Notes: generated by a model from the letters alone, not told the origin. A stretch of 7,580 bases of DNA from Spirochaetaceae bacterium (GCA_003249275.1 QKJO01000017.1:1-7580), one strand, 5' to 3'; shown: positions 1-6,478, counted from the first letter of the stretch. Numbers and translations: made by a program.

Positions 1-1
1 A

Positions 2-583
2 CAGGTGTCGGCCTATCTGAAATCCTGTGATAAAGAGGCACAGGTCCGTCTGGTCAGGCTGATGGCCCGCAAGAGGGAGGTGAATCCCGAAGTTCTCTCC
101 CGGATGGAGCTGTTCCTTCAGGAGAAGGTTCACAGGATCGGACATCAGGAGGAGATCAAAATCGACGGAGAAGACAGACTGACCGAAATTCTCAAACACA
201 TGGACAGCGGATCAGAAAAACGGATTCTCGGCGATCTTGAGGCTTCCGATCCCGATCTGGGCCGGAAAATCAAGGATCAGCTCCATACGATCGACTGTAT
301 CTTCCAGATGCGACCCCGGGACCTGCAGAACCTTCTTCTTGAAATGGATGACGACAGAATCGCCTTCATCCTCAGGGGAAAGGAGGACAGGGTCAAGGAG
401 CATATCCTGAACCAGCTCTCCACCCAGAGGAAACTCTTTGTAGAGGAAACCATGATCATCTCGCCCAGAGTCTCCCGCAGGGAAGTGGAACGCGAAACGA
501 GGGAGTTTCTGAATCTGATCAGAAAAAGAGAGGAGGAAGGGACGTATATCCTTCTGGGTAAAGAGGATGATGATCTGATTTGA
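2..583 (+). CDS. fliG: Flagellar motor switch protein FliG-like, C-terminal part (5' end outside window)
   Basis: The frame is open to the left edge, so this is the last ~193 codons of a longer gene (FliG is usually ~330-350 residues); the GTG at 5 is internal. Numbering from that GTG, residues 1-46 match the end of the FliG middle domain (EVLSRMELFLQEK), 59-92 the connecting helices (ILKHMDSGSEKRIL, then DPDLGRKIKDQ), and 93-192 the C-terminal torque domain, ending in the usual acidic tail (GKEDDDLI). FliG sits in the C-ring at the inner face of the cytoplasmic membrane, binding FliF and FliM and contacting the stator MotA. The fold is clear but conserved positions differ: the hinge motif normally MFxF reads LHTI (93-96), and R124 stands where the torque lysine usually is. 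An acidic pair (E147, E148) may replace the usual DD. The divergence suggests a second, FliG1-like paralogue as known in spirochaetes; that paralogue assignment is inference. Confidence 0.82.
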   Translation, partial: QVSAYLKSCDKEAQVRLVRLMARKREVNPEVLSRMELFLQEKVHRIGHQEEIKIDGEDRLTEILKHMDSGSEKRILGDLEASDPDLGRKIKDQLHTIDCIFQMRPRDLQNLLLEMDDDRIAFILRGKEDRVKEHILNQLSTQRKLFVEETMIISPRVSRREVERETREFLNLIRKREEEGTYILLGKEDDDLI

Positions 584-625
584 GATTCCGGAGGCGCCCT
601 TGGGAATCTCCTGATGCCTCCTTCT
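582..625 (+). terminator. Overlapping inverted repeats after fliG (weak terminator, switch or pseudoknot)
   Basis: Two inverted repeats interlock here. GAGATTCC (582-589) pairs perfectly with GGAATCTC (603-610), starting inside the fliG stop codon. GGAGGC (590-595), which lies in the loop of the first stem, pairs with GCCTCC (616-621). The second stem is followed only by TTCTT, so it is a poor U-tract. It may end fliG transcription weakly, form mutually exclusive hairpins, or form an H-type pseudoknot. Its position between fliG and the alaS promoter favours a fliG 3' end structure. Confidence 0.4.
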
Positions 626-643
626 TAAAATGCACAGAGACTC

Positions 644-673
644 TTGTCATTTTCACTCTCCTCATACTATTAT
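644..673 (+). promoter_or_regulatory. Sigma-70-like promoter for alaS
   Basis: TTGTCA (644-649) and TATTAT (668-673) are separated by 18 bp, close to the housekeeping consensus. The expected start point, 6-8 bases beyond the -10 box, falls at about 679-681, on or next to the ATG at 681. No Shine-Dalgarno-like sequence precedes that ATG (the upstream bases are pyrimidine-rich). This predicts a leaderless or nearly leaderless alaS mRNA and argues against translation starting at the upstream in-frame ATG at 630, which would lie before the promoter. Confidence 0.65.
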
Positions 674-680
674 CATCTCT

Positions 681-2468
681 ATGACAGGCAACGAACTAAG
701 AAAAAAATACATAGACTTTTTTGTTTCAAGAAATCATAAAGAAATATCAGGCCAGTCCCTGATTCCCGAGAACGATCCGACGGTCCTTTTTACAACCGCC
801 GGAATGCACCCCCTTGTCCCCTATCTTCAGGGGCAGCCCCATCCCGCCGGGAAAAGGCTCACCGACTACCAGAAGTGTATCCGGACCGGCGACATCGAAT
901 CCGTCGGCGACCCCTCCCACCTCACATTCTTCGAGATGCTGGGAAACTGGTCACTGGGAGACTACTTCAAGGAAGAGGCGCTCTCAATGAGCTGGGAATT
1001 CCTGACATCCAAGGATTATCTGGGTCTGGACAGGGAGAGACTTTCGGTTACCGTATTTGCCGGTGACGACGAAGTGCCCCGGGATGATGAAGCCGCGGGA
1101 ATCTGGAGATCCCTCGGGATGCCCGAAGACAGGATCTACTTCCTGCCCCGTGAGGACAACTGGTGGGGTCCCGCCGGTAAAACCGGTCCATGCGGTCCCG
1201 ACAGCGAAATGTTCTACGACACAGGCAAGGAAGCCTGCGGCGACGACTGCCGCCCCGGCTGCTCCTGCGGCAAGTACTTTGAAATCTGGAACGACGTCTT
1301 CATGCAGTACAACAAGACCGAAGACGGGCGTTATGAAAAGCTGGCTGCTCCCTGTGTGGATACGGGAATGGGCATCGAGCGGACAGCGACCATGCTCCAG
1401 GGCAAGAAATCGGTCTACCAGACCGAGCTCTTTGCTCCCATCATCGCCAAACTGGAAGAGCTGACCGGACTCCGCTACGGGGAGAGCGAGGAGAAGGACA
1501 TCTCCATCAGAATCATCTCAGACCACTGCAAGGCAGCCACCATGATCATCGGCGATCCCCGGGGAGCCAAACCCTCCAACCTGGGACAGGGTTATATCCT
1601 CCGCCGTCTTATCAGACGGGCCGTTCGGCACGGCCGGAAACTGGGTATCTCTGAGAATTTCCTCGGAGACGTCAGCCAGGTCATCATCGATATGTACAAG
1701 CATATCTATACCGAACTGGCAGACAACACAGAGATGATCCTCAGCGAGCTGGAGCTTGAGGAAAAACAGTTCAGTACGACCCTGAAGAAAGGGGAGCATG
1801 AATTTGAAAAGATTCTCCCCAACCTGATGAAAAACCCCAAGAAAGAGATCCCCGGCCGACTGGCCTTCAAACTCTACGATACCTTCGGTTTCCCCCTGGA
1901 GCTCACGGAAGAGCTTGCGGGAGAGCACGGCATGACCGTGGACAGGGACGGGTTTGAAGACGCCTTCAAAAAGCATCAGGAAGCCTCCAAGAAGGGTGCC
2001 GACAAGATCTTCAAGGGCGGTCTGGCCGATCACTCCGAAATGACCACCAAATACCATACGGTGACTCATATGCTTCATGAGGCCCTGAAAAGGGTTCTGG
2101 GCGACCATGTGGAACAGAAGGGAAGCAACATCACCGAAGAGCGCCTGAGGTTCGACTTTTCCCACCACGACAAAATGAGCGATGAAGAACTGAAGCAGGT
2201 GGAAGACCTGGTCAATGCGGAGATCAAAAAGAATCATCCCGTTACAATGAAGACCATGACTGTGGAAGAAGCGAAGGAACTGGGAGCCCGGGCTCTGTTC
2301 TCCTCCAAGTACGGCGAGCAGGTCAAGGTTTACTTCATCGGCGATTACTCCATCGAAGTCTGCGGTGGTCCCCATATTGAGAATACCTCGGAACTGGGAA
2401 CTTTCGTGATCCAGAAAGAACAGTCCTCCTCAAGAGGCGTCAGAAGAATCAAAGCCGTTCTGAAGTAA
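681..2468 (+). CDS. alaS: Alanyl-tRNA synthetase, short spirochaete-type form
   Basis: Charges tRNA-Ala with alanine in the cytoplasm and edits mischarged Ser/Gly. The 595-residue product has a class II catalytic core at the N-terminus: R68 and FFEMLGN (83-89) in motif 2, and GMGIER (229-234) in motif 3. The tRNA-recognition helices with RRLIRRAVRHG follow. The editing site has HTVTH (459-463) and CGGPH (561-565), giving the four zinc ligands H459, H463, C561 and H565. Compared with the ~876-residue E. coli enzyme it lacks the beta-barrel segment before the editing core and the whole C-terminal C-Ala domain; the chain ends just after GVRRIKAV. A cysteine cluster (C186, C190, C194, C196) is inserted after the GPCGPD motif. 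The start at 681 is chosen because conserved sequence begins there (MTGNELRKKY), the extra 17 codons from 630 look non-coding, and the promoter lies between the two ATGs. Monocistronic, with a strong terminator. Confidence 0.95.
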   Translation: MTGNELRKKYIDFFVSRNHKEISGQSLIPENDPTVLFTTAGMHPLVPYLQGQPHPAGKRLTDYQKCIRTGDIESVGDPSHLTFFEMLGNWSLGDYFKEEALSMSWEFLTSKDYLGLDRERLSVTVFAGDDEVPRDDEAAGIWRSLGMPEDRIYFLPREDNWWGPAGKTGPCGPDSEMFYDTGKEACGDDCRPGCSCGKYFEIWNDVFMQYNKTEDGRYEKLAAPCVDTGMGIERTATMLQGKKSVYQTELFAPIIAKLEELTGLRYGESEEKDISIRIISDHCKAATMIIGDPRGAKPSNLGQGYILRRLIRRAVRHGRKLGISENFLGDVSQVIIDMYKHIYTELADNTEMILSELELEEKQFSTTLKKGEHEFEKILPNLMKNPKKEIPGRLAFKLYDTFGFPLELTEELAGEHGMTVDRDGFEDAFKKHQEASKKGADKIFKGGLADHSEMTTKYHTVTHMLHEALKRVLGDHVEQKGSNITEERLRFDFSHHDKMSDEELKQVEDLVNAEIKKNHPVTMKTMTVEEAKELGARALFSSKYGEQVKVYFIGDYSIEVCGGPHIENTSELGTFVIQKEQSSSRGVRRIKAVLK

Positions 2469-2482
2469 TTTCAGGGATGCAT

Positions 2483-2517
2483 AAAAAAACCTTCCGGAAC
2501 TCCGGAAGGTTTTTTTT
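2483..2517. terminator. Bidirectional intrinsic terminator between convergent genes
   Basis: CCTTCCGG (2490-2497) pairs with CCGGAAGG (2502-2509) around the tetraloop AACT. A run of seven A (2483-2489) lies on the left and eight T (2510-2517) on the right. The same hairpin therefore has a U-tract in both directions: it ends alaS on the + strand (15 bases after its stop) and the TPR gene on the - strand (about 20 bases after its stop). Confidence 0.93.
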
Positions 2518-2538
2518 GCTCTTGAAGAATTGGTGAAA

Positions 2539-3684
2539 TCAGATTTTCTCTTTGAGTTCCACAATTTTTTCGATGACCTTGTTGTTTCTGATCCCCATTT
2601 TCAGGAACTGGGAGAGCAGTTCAAGGGCCGCTTCATAATCCCTCATTCCCTCATAGCACTCCGAAGCTTCCAGATAGAGTCTGAAATTCCTCGGATCATT
2701 GCTGATCAGGTCCTTCAACGAGGTGATGGCATCCTGGTAGTTGCCCTTGTCCTTGTTGATCATGGCCAGACCGAGGATCGCATAGGTGTCAAACTCAATA
2801 TTGAGGGCTTTTTTGTAGTAGTCCTCCGCTCTGTCCTGATCACCCATGCTTCTGTAGGCATCCCCTGCTCTGGTCAGGATGACTTTGTTTCTTCTGTCCA
2901 GTTCCAGGATCTTGTTCCAGTAGATCAGAGACTTTTCCTGCTGATTCATACCTCTGTAGCAGTCTGCCAGACCGAAGAGGGCGTAGAAGTTGCTGGGCTG
3001 GATTCTGAGGGCTTCAAGAAAGTAGGGCACTCCCTTGTCGAAGGTCTTCATCTTGCGGTGGCAGTTTCCCAGAGAGGTCAGGACCCTGATATCCACATGC
3101 CCCTGATTGATTTCGAGCATCCTCTCCCAGTAGTGGAGGGCGTCTCTGTATTCCTTGAAGTCATAGTGAAGATGGCCCAGGCCTATGATGGCATAGGAGT
3201 TGTTCTCCTCCATGAGCAGGACTTTCTGATAGAGTTCCTGAGACCGCTTGAAATTCCTCACCTTTCTGTAGGCATCGGCGATTCTGGTCAGTACGGTGAT
3301 GTTCTTGTCGTCATGCAGGAGATACTCCTCCCATATATCGATGGCCCTGTTGTACTGGTTCATCGCTTTGTAGCAGTCGGCCAGGCCGAAGAGGGCATAG
3401 TTGTTGCCGGAGTGAGTTAAAAGGCATTTCTGGTAGAAGGTCACGGCTTCCTTGAAATTTCTTTCCTTTCGGAAGCAGTCGCCCATGCCTACCAGGGCAT
3501 AGTTGTTGTCTTTATCCAGTGAGAGTATCCTTCTGAAACACTCTCTGGCTCTGATTGTCAGGTTTTCTTTGAGAAGCTGGTATCCCTGCTTGGATAATTC
3601 GGATATTTCATTCAGTGTCTCTTCACCAGGTTCTTCTGACAAACCCTCTGTAAGTTCATCCAAACTCAGTTTGTCTCTTAACAT
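2539..3684 (-). CDS. Tetratricopeptide-repeat protein (~9-10 TPR units)
   Basis: A 381-residue all-helical repeat protein with no signal peptide or membrane segment, so probably a cytoplasmic protein-binding scaffold. After an acidic N-terminal ~30 residues, TPR units start around residues 28, 62, 96, 130, 164, 200, 234, 268, 301 and 335, with spacing of 33-36. Two unit types alternate. One carries YALxGLADCY-like helix A sequences (96, 164, 234, 301); the other carries xxLTRxADAYR-like ones (130, 200, 268). This gives a ~68-70 residue super-period and suggests growth by tandem duplication of pairs. The ATG at 3684 is preceded by AAGGA with 7 bases of spacing. It lies 27 bases downstream of the 110-residue gene and is probably co-transcribed with it. 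The specific partner and role cannot be read from the sequence; TPR proteins serve many complexes. Confidence 0.88.
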   Translation of the reverse strand: MLRDKLSLDELTEGLSEEPGEETLNEISELSKQGYQLLKENLTIRARECFRRILSLDKDNNYALVGMGDCFRKERNFKEAVTFYQKCLLTHSGNNYALFGLADCYKAMNQYNRAIDIWEEYLLHDDKNITVLTRIADAYRKVRNFKRSQELYQKVLLMEENNSYAIIGLGHLHYDFKEYRDALHYWERMLEINQGHVDIRVLTSLGNCHRKMKTFDKGVPYFLEALRIQPSNFYALFGLADCYRGMNQQEKSLIYWNKILELDRRNKVILTRAGDAYRSMGDQDRAEDYYKKALNIEFDTYAILGLAMINKDKGNYQDAITSLKDLISNDPRNFRLYLEASECYEGMRDYEAALELLSQFLKMGIRNNKVIEKIVELKEKI

Positions 3685-3691
3685 TACTAAA

Positions 3692-3696
3692 TCCTT
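3692..3696 (-). promoter_or_regulatory. Ribosome binding site of the TPR gene
   Basis: On the - strand AAGGA lies 7 bases before the ATG at 3684. It supports that start and independent initiation after the upstream gene's stop. Confidence 0.6.
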
Positions 3697-3711
3697 AAAT
3701 AATTCTTTTTA

Positions 3712-4044
3712 TTAATTGGTTTCAAGCCAGCCTTTGATAATATAGGCCATCTTCTGCACGATCATGTCCACCTTGTCCTGTGCGGGGGCCGCTTTGTACA
3801 TCCTGAGAGCCTCAAGGGCTTTATTCTGGCTGTAGTAGTAGTCTCCCACCCGGATCAGACCGTCCGTATAGCCGATGGTCATAAAAATCCTGCCGGCAGT
3901 CTCAATGTCTCCCTCATTGAAAAGCTGATTCCCCTTACGCATAAGGATCACTTTCCGCTCGGGAGAAAGAGTAATCCCCCCTGATTCCGGAATTTTAATA
4001 AACCCCTTTTCCGGAATGAGTTTCAGAATTTCTTCCTTCTTCAT
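3712..4044 (-). CDS. Conserved-looking hypothetical protein, 110 residues
   Basis: I do not recognise a named family. The 110-residue product is soluble-looking and charged, without signal peptide or membrane helix. Residues 1-34 may form a small strand-containing segment (EKGFIKIPESGGITLSPE). Residues 35-87 look like one or two degenerate TPR-type helical hairpins: GNQLFNEGDIETAGRIF, then GLIRVGDYYYSQNKALEALR. A C-terminal helix (90-108) follows. Its helices and its position 27 bases before a TPR protein suggest that the two proteins work together, but this is inference. It is the first gene of its unit, directly behind a consensus promoter. The only SD-like bases (GGTAG, 6 bases before the ATG) overlap the predicted transcription start, so the mRNA leader would be only about 5-6 bases. 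Confidence 0.75.
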   Translation of the reverse strand: MKKEEILKLIPEKGFIKIPESGGITLSPERKVILMRKGNQLFNEGDIETAGRIFMTIGYTDGLIRVGDYYYSQNKALEALRMYKAAPAQDKVDMIVQKMAYIIKGWLETN

Positions 4045-4056
4045 TTTACTACCATA

Positions 4057-4085
4057 ATTATAATTCCAATAGAAGGTGTTTTCAA
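4057..4085 (-). promoter_or_regulatory. Consensus sigma-70-like promoter for the hypothetical/TPR unit
   Basis: On the - strand TTGAAA (4085-4080) and TATAAT (4062-4057) are separated by exactly 17 bp, an almost ideal housekeeping promoter. Only 12 bases lie between the -10 box and the ATG at 4044, so transcription should start about 5-6 bases before the start codon. It separates the TPR unit from hisB, which has no strong terminator, so read-through from the his genes remains possible. Confidence 0.75.
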
Positions 4086-4111
4086 TAAAAAGTGAACAAT
4101 TAAGGTTTTAA

Positions 4112-4690
4112 TTAGATTATTCCTTTGGTGGACATGGCGGAACTGCTGCCGGATGCAGGCCTGAATGCCGCAAAGAGAGCCCTTCCCAGAGCCTTGAAGA
4201 GAGCCTCCGCCATATGATGGCTGTTTTCACCGTAGCGGCAGGAGGCATGCACATTCAGTCCCCCCCGGTTGGCCAGAGCCTGAAGAAATTCCTTTATAAG
4301 GAAAAAATCAAAATTACCGGCGCTCATCTGGGGCCAGTCGGCTTTGAGAACCAGAAAAGGACGGCGGCAGACGTCGATGGTTACTTCCGACAGGGCATCG
4401 TCCATGGGGATTACAGAATTGCCGTAGCGAGTGACCGCACCCGTTTCTTCAAAGGTCTTCATAAGGGCGTCTCCCAGAACCAGACCTGTATCTTCAATCA
4501 GGTGGTGAGGATCGACCTCAATGTCCCCCCTGGCTTCCACCTTCAGTGTAAATCCCCCGTGGAAGGCCATGGCATTCAGCATATGATCGAAAAAAGGAAG
4601 TCCCGTGTTCACGCTCACCTCGGGACCGGCATGCATGTCCAGTTCCAGGTGAATGGATGTTTCCTTTGTCTCTCTGTTCATGATAACCAT
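4112..4690 (-). CDS. hisB: Imidazoleglycerol-phosphate dehydratase
   Basis: Catalyses the manganese-dependent dehydration of imidazole glycerol phosphate to imidazole acetol phosphate in histidine synthesis. The 192-residue product is the normal length for the monofunctional bacterial enzyme, with no fused histidinol-phosphatase. It has RETKET near the start, LPFFDHML (31-38), the metal-binding HHLIED (62-67) and the second repeat of that motif, HHMAE (158-162), and the typical C-terminal STKG. The ATG at 4690 is chosen over the one at 4681 because GGGAGG sits 6 bases before it. The gene begins one base after the hisG stop, so the two are translationally close and surely co-transcribed. The enzyme normally assembles as a 24-mer (family knowledge). 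Confidence 0.96.
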   Translation of the reverse strand: MVIMNRETKETSIHLELDMHAGPEVSVNTGLPFFDHMLNAMAFHGGFTLKVEARGDIEVDPHHLIEDTGLVLGDALMKTFEETGAVTRYGNSVIPMDDALSEVTIDVCRRPFLVLKADWPQMSAGNFDFFLIKEFLQALANRGGLNVHASCRYGENSHHMAEALFKALGRALFAAFRPASGSSSAMSTKGII

Positions 4691-4691
4691 A

Positions 4692-5309
4692 TCAGTCCTC
4701 CCTGATCTGTCTGATGAAGTTGTTGATGGCCTTGAAGTGGATCTTGTAGTAGGCCGGGTTGGCGATGAGATGCACTTTGATATCCTGCAGCTTCTGGATG
4801 ACCTCCAGATTGTTGGCCTTCAGGGTACTGCCGGTTTCTACCAGGTCCACAATGCAGGGGGCGAGTCCCAGAACGGGAGCCAGCTCCACACTGCCGTTGA
4901 GTCTGATGATCTTGACGGGGATGCCCTGCTCGTGAAAATACTTTCTCGTCATCTGGGTATAGCTTGTGGCGATGGTCAGCGGACCTGTCTGGTTTTCAAG
5001 GGTAAAATCCTTGAGACCGGCAAGACTGAGGGATGTTCCACCGAAAGAGAAGGGAAGGAGCTTGTGAAAGTGGTGTCCCGATTCGTAGATCACATCCTCG
5101 CCGCAGATGCCCAGTCCGGCGATGCCGTGGGCTACATAGGTGGGCAGGTCGCTGTTTTTGACCAGATAGATCTTCAGGTTCTCTTCTTTGTCGTAGGCAA
5201 CGAGCTTCCGTTTTTCAAACTCGAAGAAGATGCCCTTTGTTTCAAAGTGCTTCTGAACATTCTCATACAGTCTTCCCTTCGGCAGGGCTATGGTCAGGGG
5301 GGTACTCAT
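4692..5309 (-). CDS. hisG: ATP phosphoribosyltransferase catalytic subunit, short form (HisG-S)
   Basis: Catalyses the first step of histidine synthesis, ATP + PRPP to phosphoribosyl-ATP. The 205-residue protein has the N-terminal LTIALPKGRL (5-14), GIAGLGICGEDV (62-73), and the PRPP-binding loop DLVETGSTLKANNLEV (155-170). It ends at about residue 205 and lacks the ~80-residue ACT-like regulatory domain of long HisG. It is therefore the short form, which depends on HisZ, encoded just upstream. The start is set at the ATG at 5309, which has AGGAG 6 bases upstream (5316-5320 on the + strand). An in-frame TTG at 5333 would add eight residues that cover this ribosome site, and is unlikely. The gap to hisZ is 37 bases and holds a small CCCT/AGGG hairpin but no terminator. 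Confidence 0.95.
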   Translation of the reverse strand: MSTPLTIALPKGRLYENVQKHFETKGIFFEFEKRKLVAYDKEENLKIYLVKNSDLPTYVAHGIAGLGICGEDVIYESGHHFHKLLPFSFGGTSLSLAGLKDFTLENQTGPLTIATSYTQMTRKYFHEQGIPVKIIRLNGSVELAPVLGLAPCIVDLVETGSTLKANNLEVIQKLQDIKVHLIANPAYYKIHFKAINNFIRQIRED

Positions 5310-5346
5310 TCGTTTCTCCTCTCTACTTTTCAATCCCTGATAGGGC

Positions 5347-6420
5347 TTATTTTCTTGTTTCTTTCAGTCTTTCAAGGGCCGGCATGGACTCTTCCATCCT
5401 GGACGAGGCCTTTGAACGGGGAATCTCCATGCTGCTCAGCTGCTCCAGTTTTCGCAGGAACAGGGAAAATCCGATGGAGGAGGCGGGTCTGCCTCCCGTA
5501 TATCCGAAGTGGTCCAGAAGTCCGTCGTACCGGCCTCCCGAGGCAACCGAGGTTCCGCATCCTTCTGTATAGGCGTTGAAGACGATGCCCGAATAATAGG
5601 CCTGGTTTCCGGTTTCGGAGAGATCCACATGGAAAAGTTCATCAAAACCTTCCACCTTCGACCAGCCGTCGCTGATGGCTCTGATATGATCCAGAGGCTC
5701 CCTGAGAGCGCCGTCGATCAGGCTGCTCCAGAGAGGGAGCTTCCCGGCGAATTCGCTGCGGCTTCCGATAAACAGGAGCAGCTCTGTCAGCTCCGTCGCA
5801 TCCTCCTTCCTGTAGATACGGCCGAGGGTCTTTCTGATCTCCCTCTCCTCTCTTGTCTGCAGGAACCGGCTCAGCATCGTGCTGTCCTCTTCGCTGAGGG
5901 CGCCGGCAATGGACCGGAAGACGCCTGTGGAGCCGATATGAATACGGCTGGCGGGGAGTCTGAAATTGCTCAGGAGCTCGGCCAGAAGAAACAGAATTTC
6001 AAGATCTCCCTCGAGTCCCGGTTTTCCGATCAGCTCACAGCCGGTCTGAAAGAATTCATGACTGCTTATGTCCTCATGATCCTGATAGCGGAGGATGGAG
6101 TCGGAGTAGTAGACACGGACGGGAAGCTCCTCCTCCCGGAGGGTCATGCCCATCTGTCTGGCCAGAAAAAGGGTGATGTCGGACCGGAGCATGAGGAGGT
6201 CGCCCTCACGGTCGATCAGTTTATAGGTCTGATCTTCCAGTTTGCTGTCCAGAAGGGTGCGGTAGTTGTCGTAAAAGTCAAATACCGGCGTCTGAACGGG
6301 CATGTAGCCCCAGCGCTCCGTCAGATCTTCCATATGCCGCAGGATCTTCCGGTGCCGGTAGGTTTCTTCCAGATAGATGGATTCGGTTCCCTGAGGAAGG
6401 CGCAGCAGATTGTTCTTCAT
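5347..6420 (-). CDS. hisZ: ATP phosphoribosyltransferase regulatory subunit HisZ
   Basis: A 357-residue paralogue of the histidyl-tRNA synthetase catalytic core that activates short HisG and carries histidine feedback control in a hetero-octamer (family knowledge). It shows the class II/HisRS-like pattern: RLPQGTE (7-13), WGYMPVQTPVFDFYD (37-51), YKLIDREGDLLMLRSDIT (66-83), QTGCELIG (125-132), and SGGRYDGLL (294-302) near the end, followed by SSIGFSLFLRKLE (314-326). It lacks the C-terminal anticodon-binding domain of real HisRS (usually ~420 residues). The region equivalent to the HisRS histidine loop, around 268-284 (YYSGIVFNAY), lacks the catalytic RGLDYY form. Both points support HisZ rather than HisS, as does the neighbouring short hisG. 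The ATG at 6420 has GGGAG 9 bases upstream. It is the first gene of the his cluster. Confidence 0.93.
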   Translation of the reverse strand: MKNNLLRLPQGTESIYLEETYRHRKILRHMEDLTERWGYMPVQTPVFDFYDNYRTLLDSKLEDQTYKLIDREGDLLMLRSDITLFLARQMGMTLREEELPVRVYYSDSILRYQDHEDISSHEFFQTGCELIGKPGLEGDLEILFLLAELLSNFRLPASRIHIGSTGVFRSIAGALSEEDSTMLSRFLQTREEREIRKTLGRIYRKEDATELTELLLFIGSRSEFAGKLPLWSSLIDGALREPLDHIRAISDGWSKVEGFDELFHVDLSETGNQAYYSGIVFNAYTEGCGTSVASGGRYDGLLDHFGYTGGRPASSIGFSLFLRKLEQLSSMEIPRSKASSRMEESMPALERLKETRK

Positions 6421-6429
6421 TTTTCATTA

Positions 6430-6478
6430 CTCCCGTATGGTATGGACCACAGTATAATATAAATCTGTGAATTGAAAA
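6430..6478 (-). promoter_or_regulatory. Putative promoter and RBS for hisZGB
   Basis: On the - strand TATACT (6456-6451) is a good -10 box; the best -35 is weak, TTTTCA (6478-6473) with 16 bp spacing. Transcription would start near 6444 and give a ~24-base leader containing GGGAG (6434-6430), 9 bases before the hisZ ATG. The leader is too short for a his-type attenuator and I see no run of His codons. The -35 overlaps the T-tract of the upstream terminator. Confidence 0.45.

Noticed and set aside
630..680. Upstream in-frame ATG extending alaS by 17 codons
   Set aside because: The extra residues (HRDSCHFHSP...) do not resemble AlaRS N-termini, there is no ribosome site, and the predicted promoter lies inside this segment.
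1518..2375. Long open frame antisense to alaS
   Set aside because: It is fully antisense to a certain gene; the product shows no family features, and the open frame follows from the codon use of alaS.
2530..3420. Long + strand open frame opposite the TPR gene
   Set aside because: Its apparent internal repetition simply mirrors the TPR repeats on the other strand. It starts at the terminator region without its own signals.
4098..4113. AATTAA...TTAATT inverted repeat after hisB as a terminator or operator
   Set aside because: The stem is AT-only with a four-base loop and no T-run after it, so it is too weak to call; it may only be AT-rich promoter-upstream DNA.
5310..5333. TTG start extending HisG by eight residues
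   Set aside because: It would bury the AGGAG ribosome site of the ATG at 5309, and the conserved HisG sequence begins right after that ATG.
4653..6462. Long + strand open frames opposite hisG and hisZ
   Set aside because: Both oppose well-identified his genes with intact motifs, and their translations show no recognisable domains.
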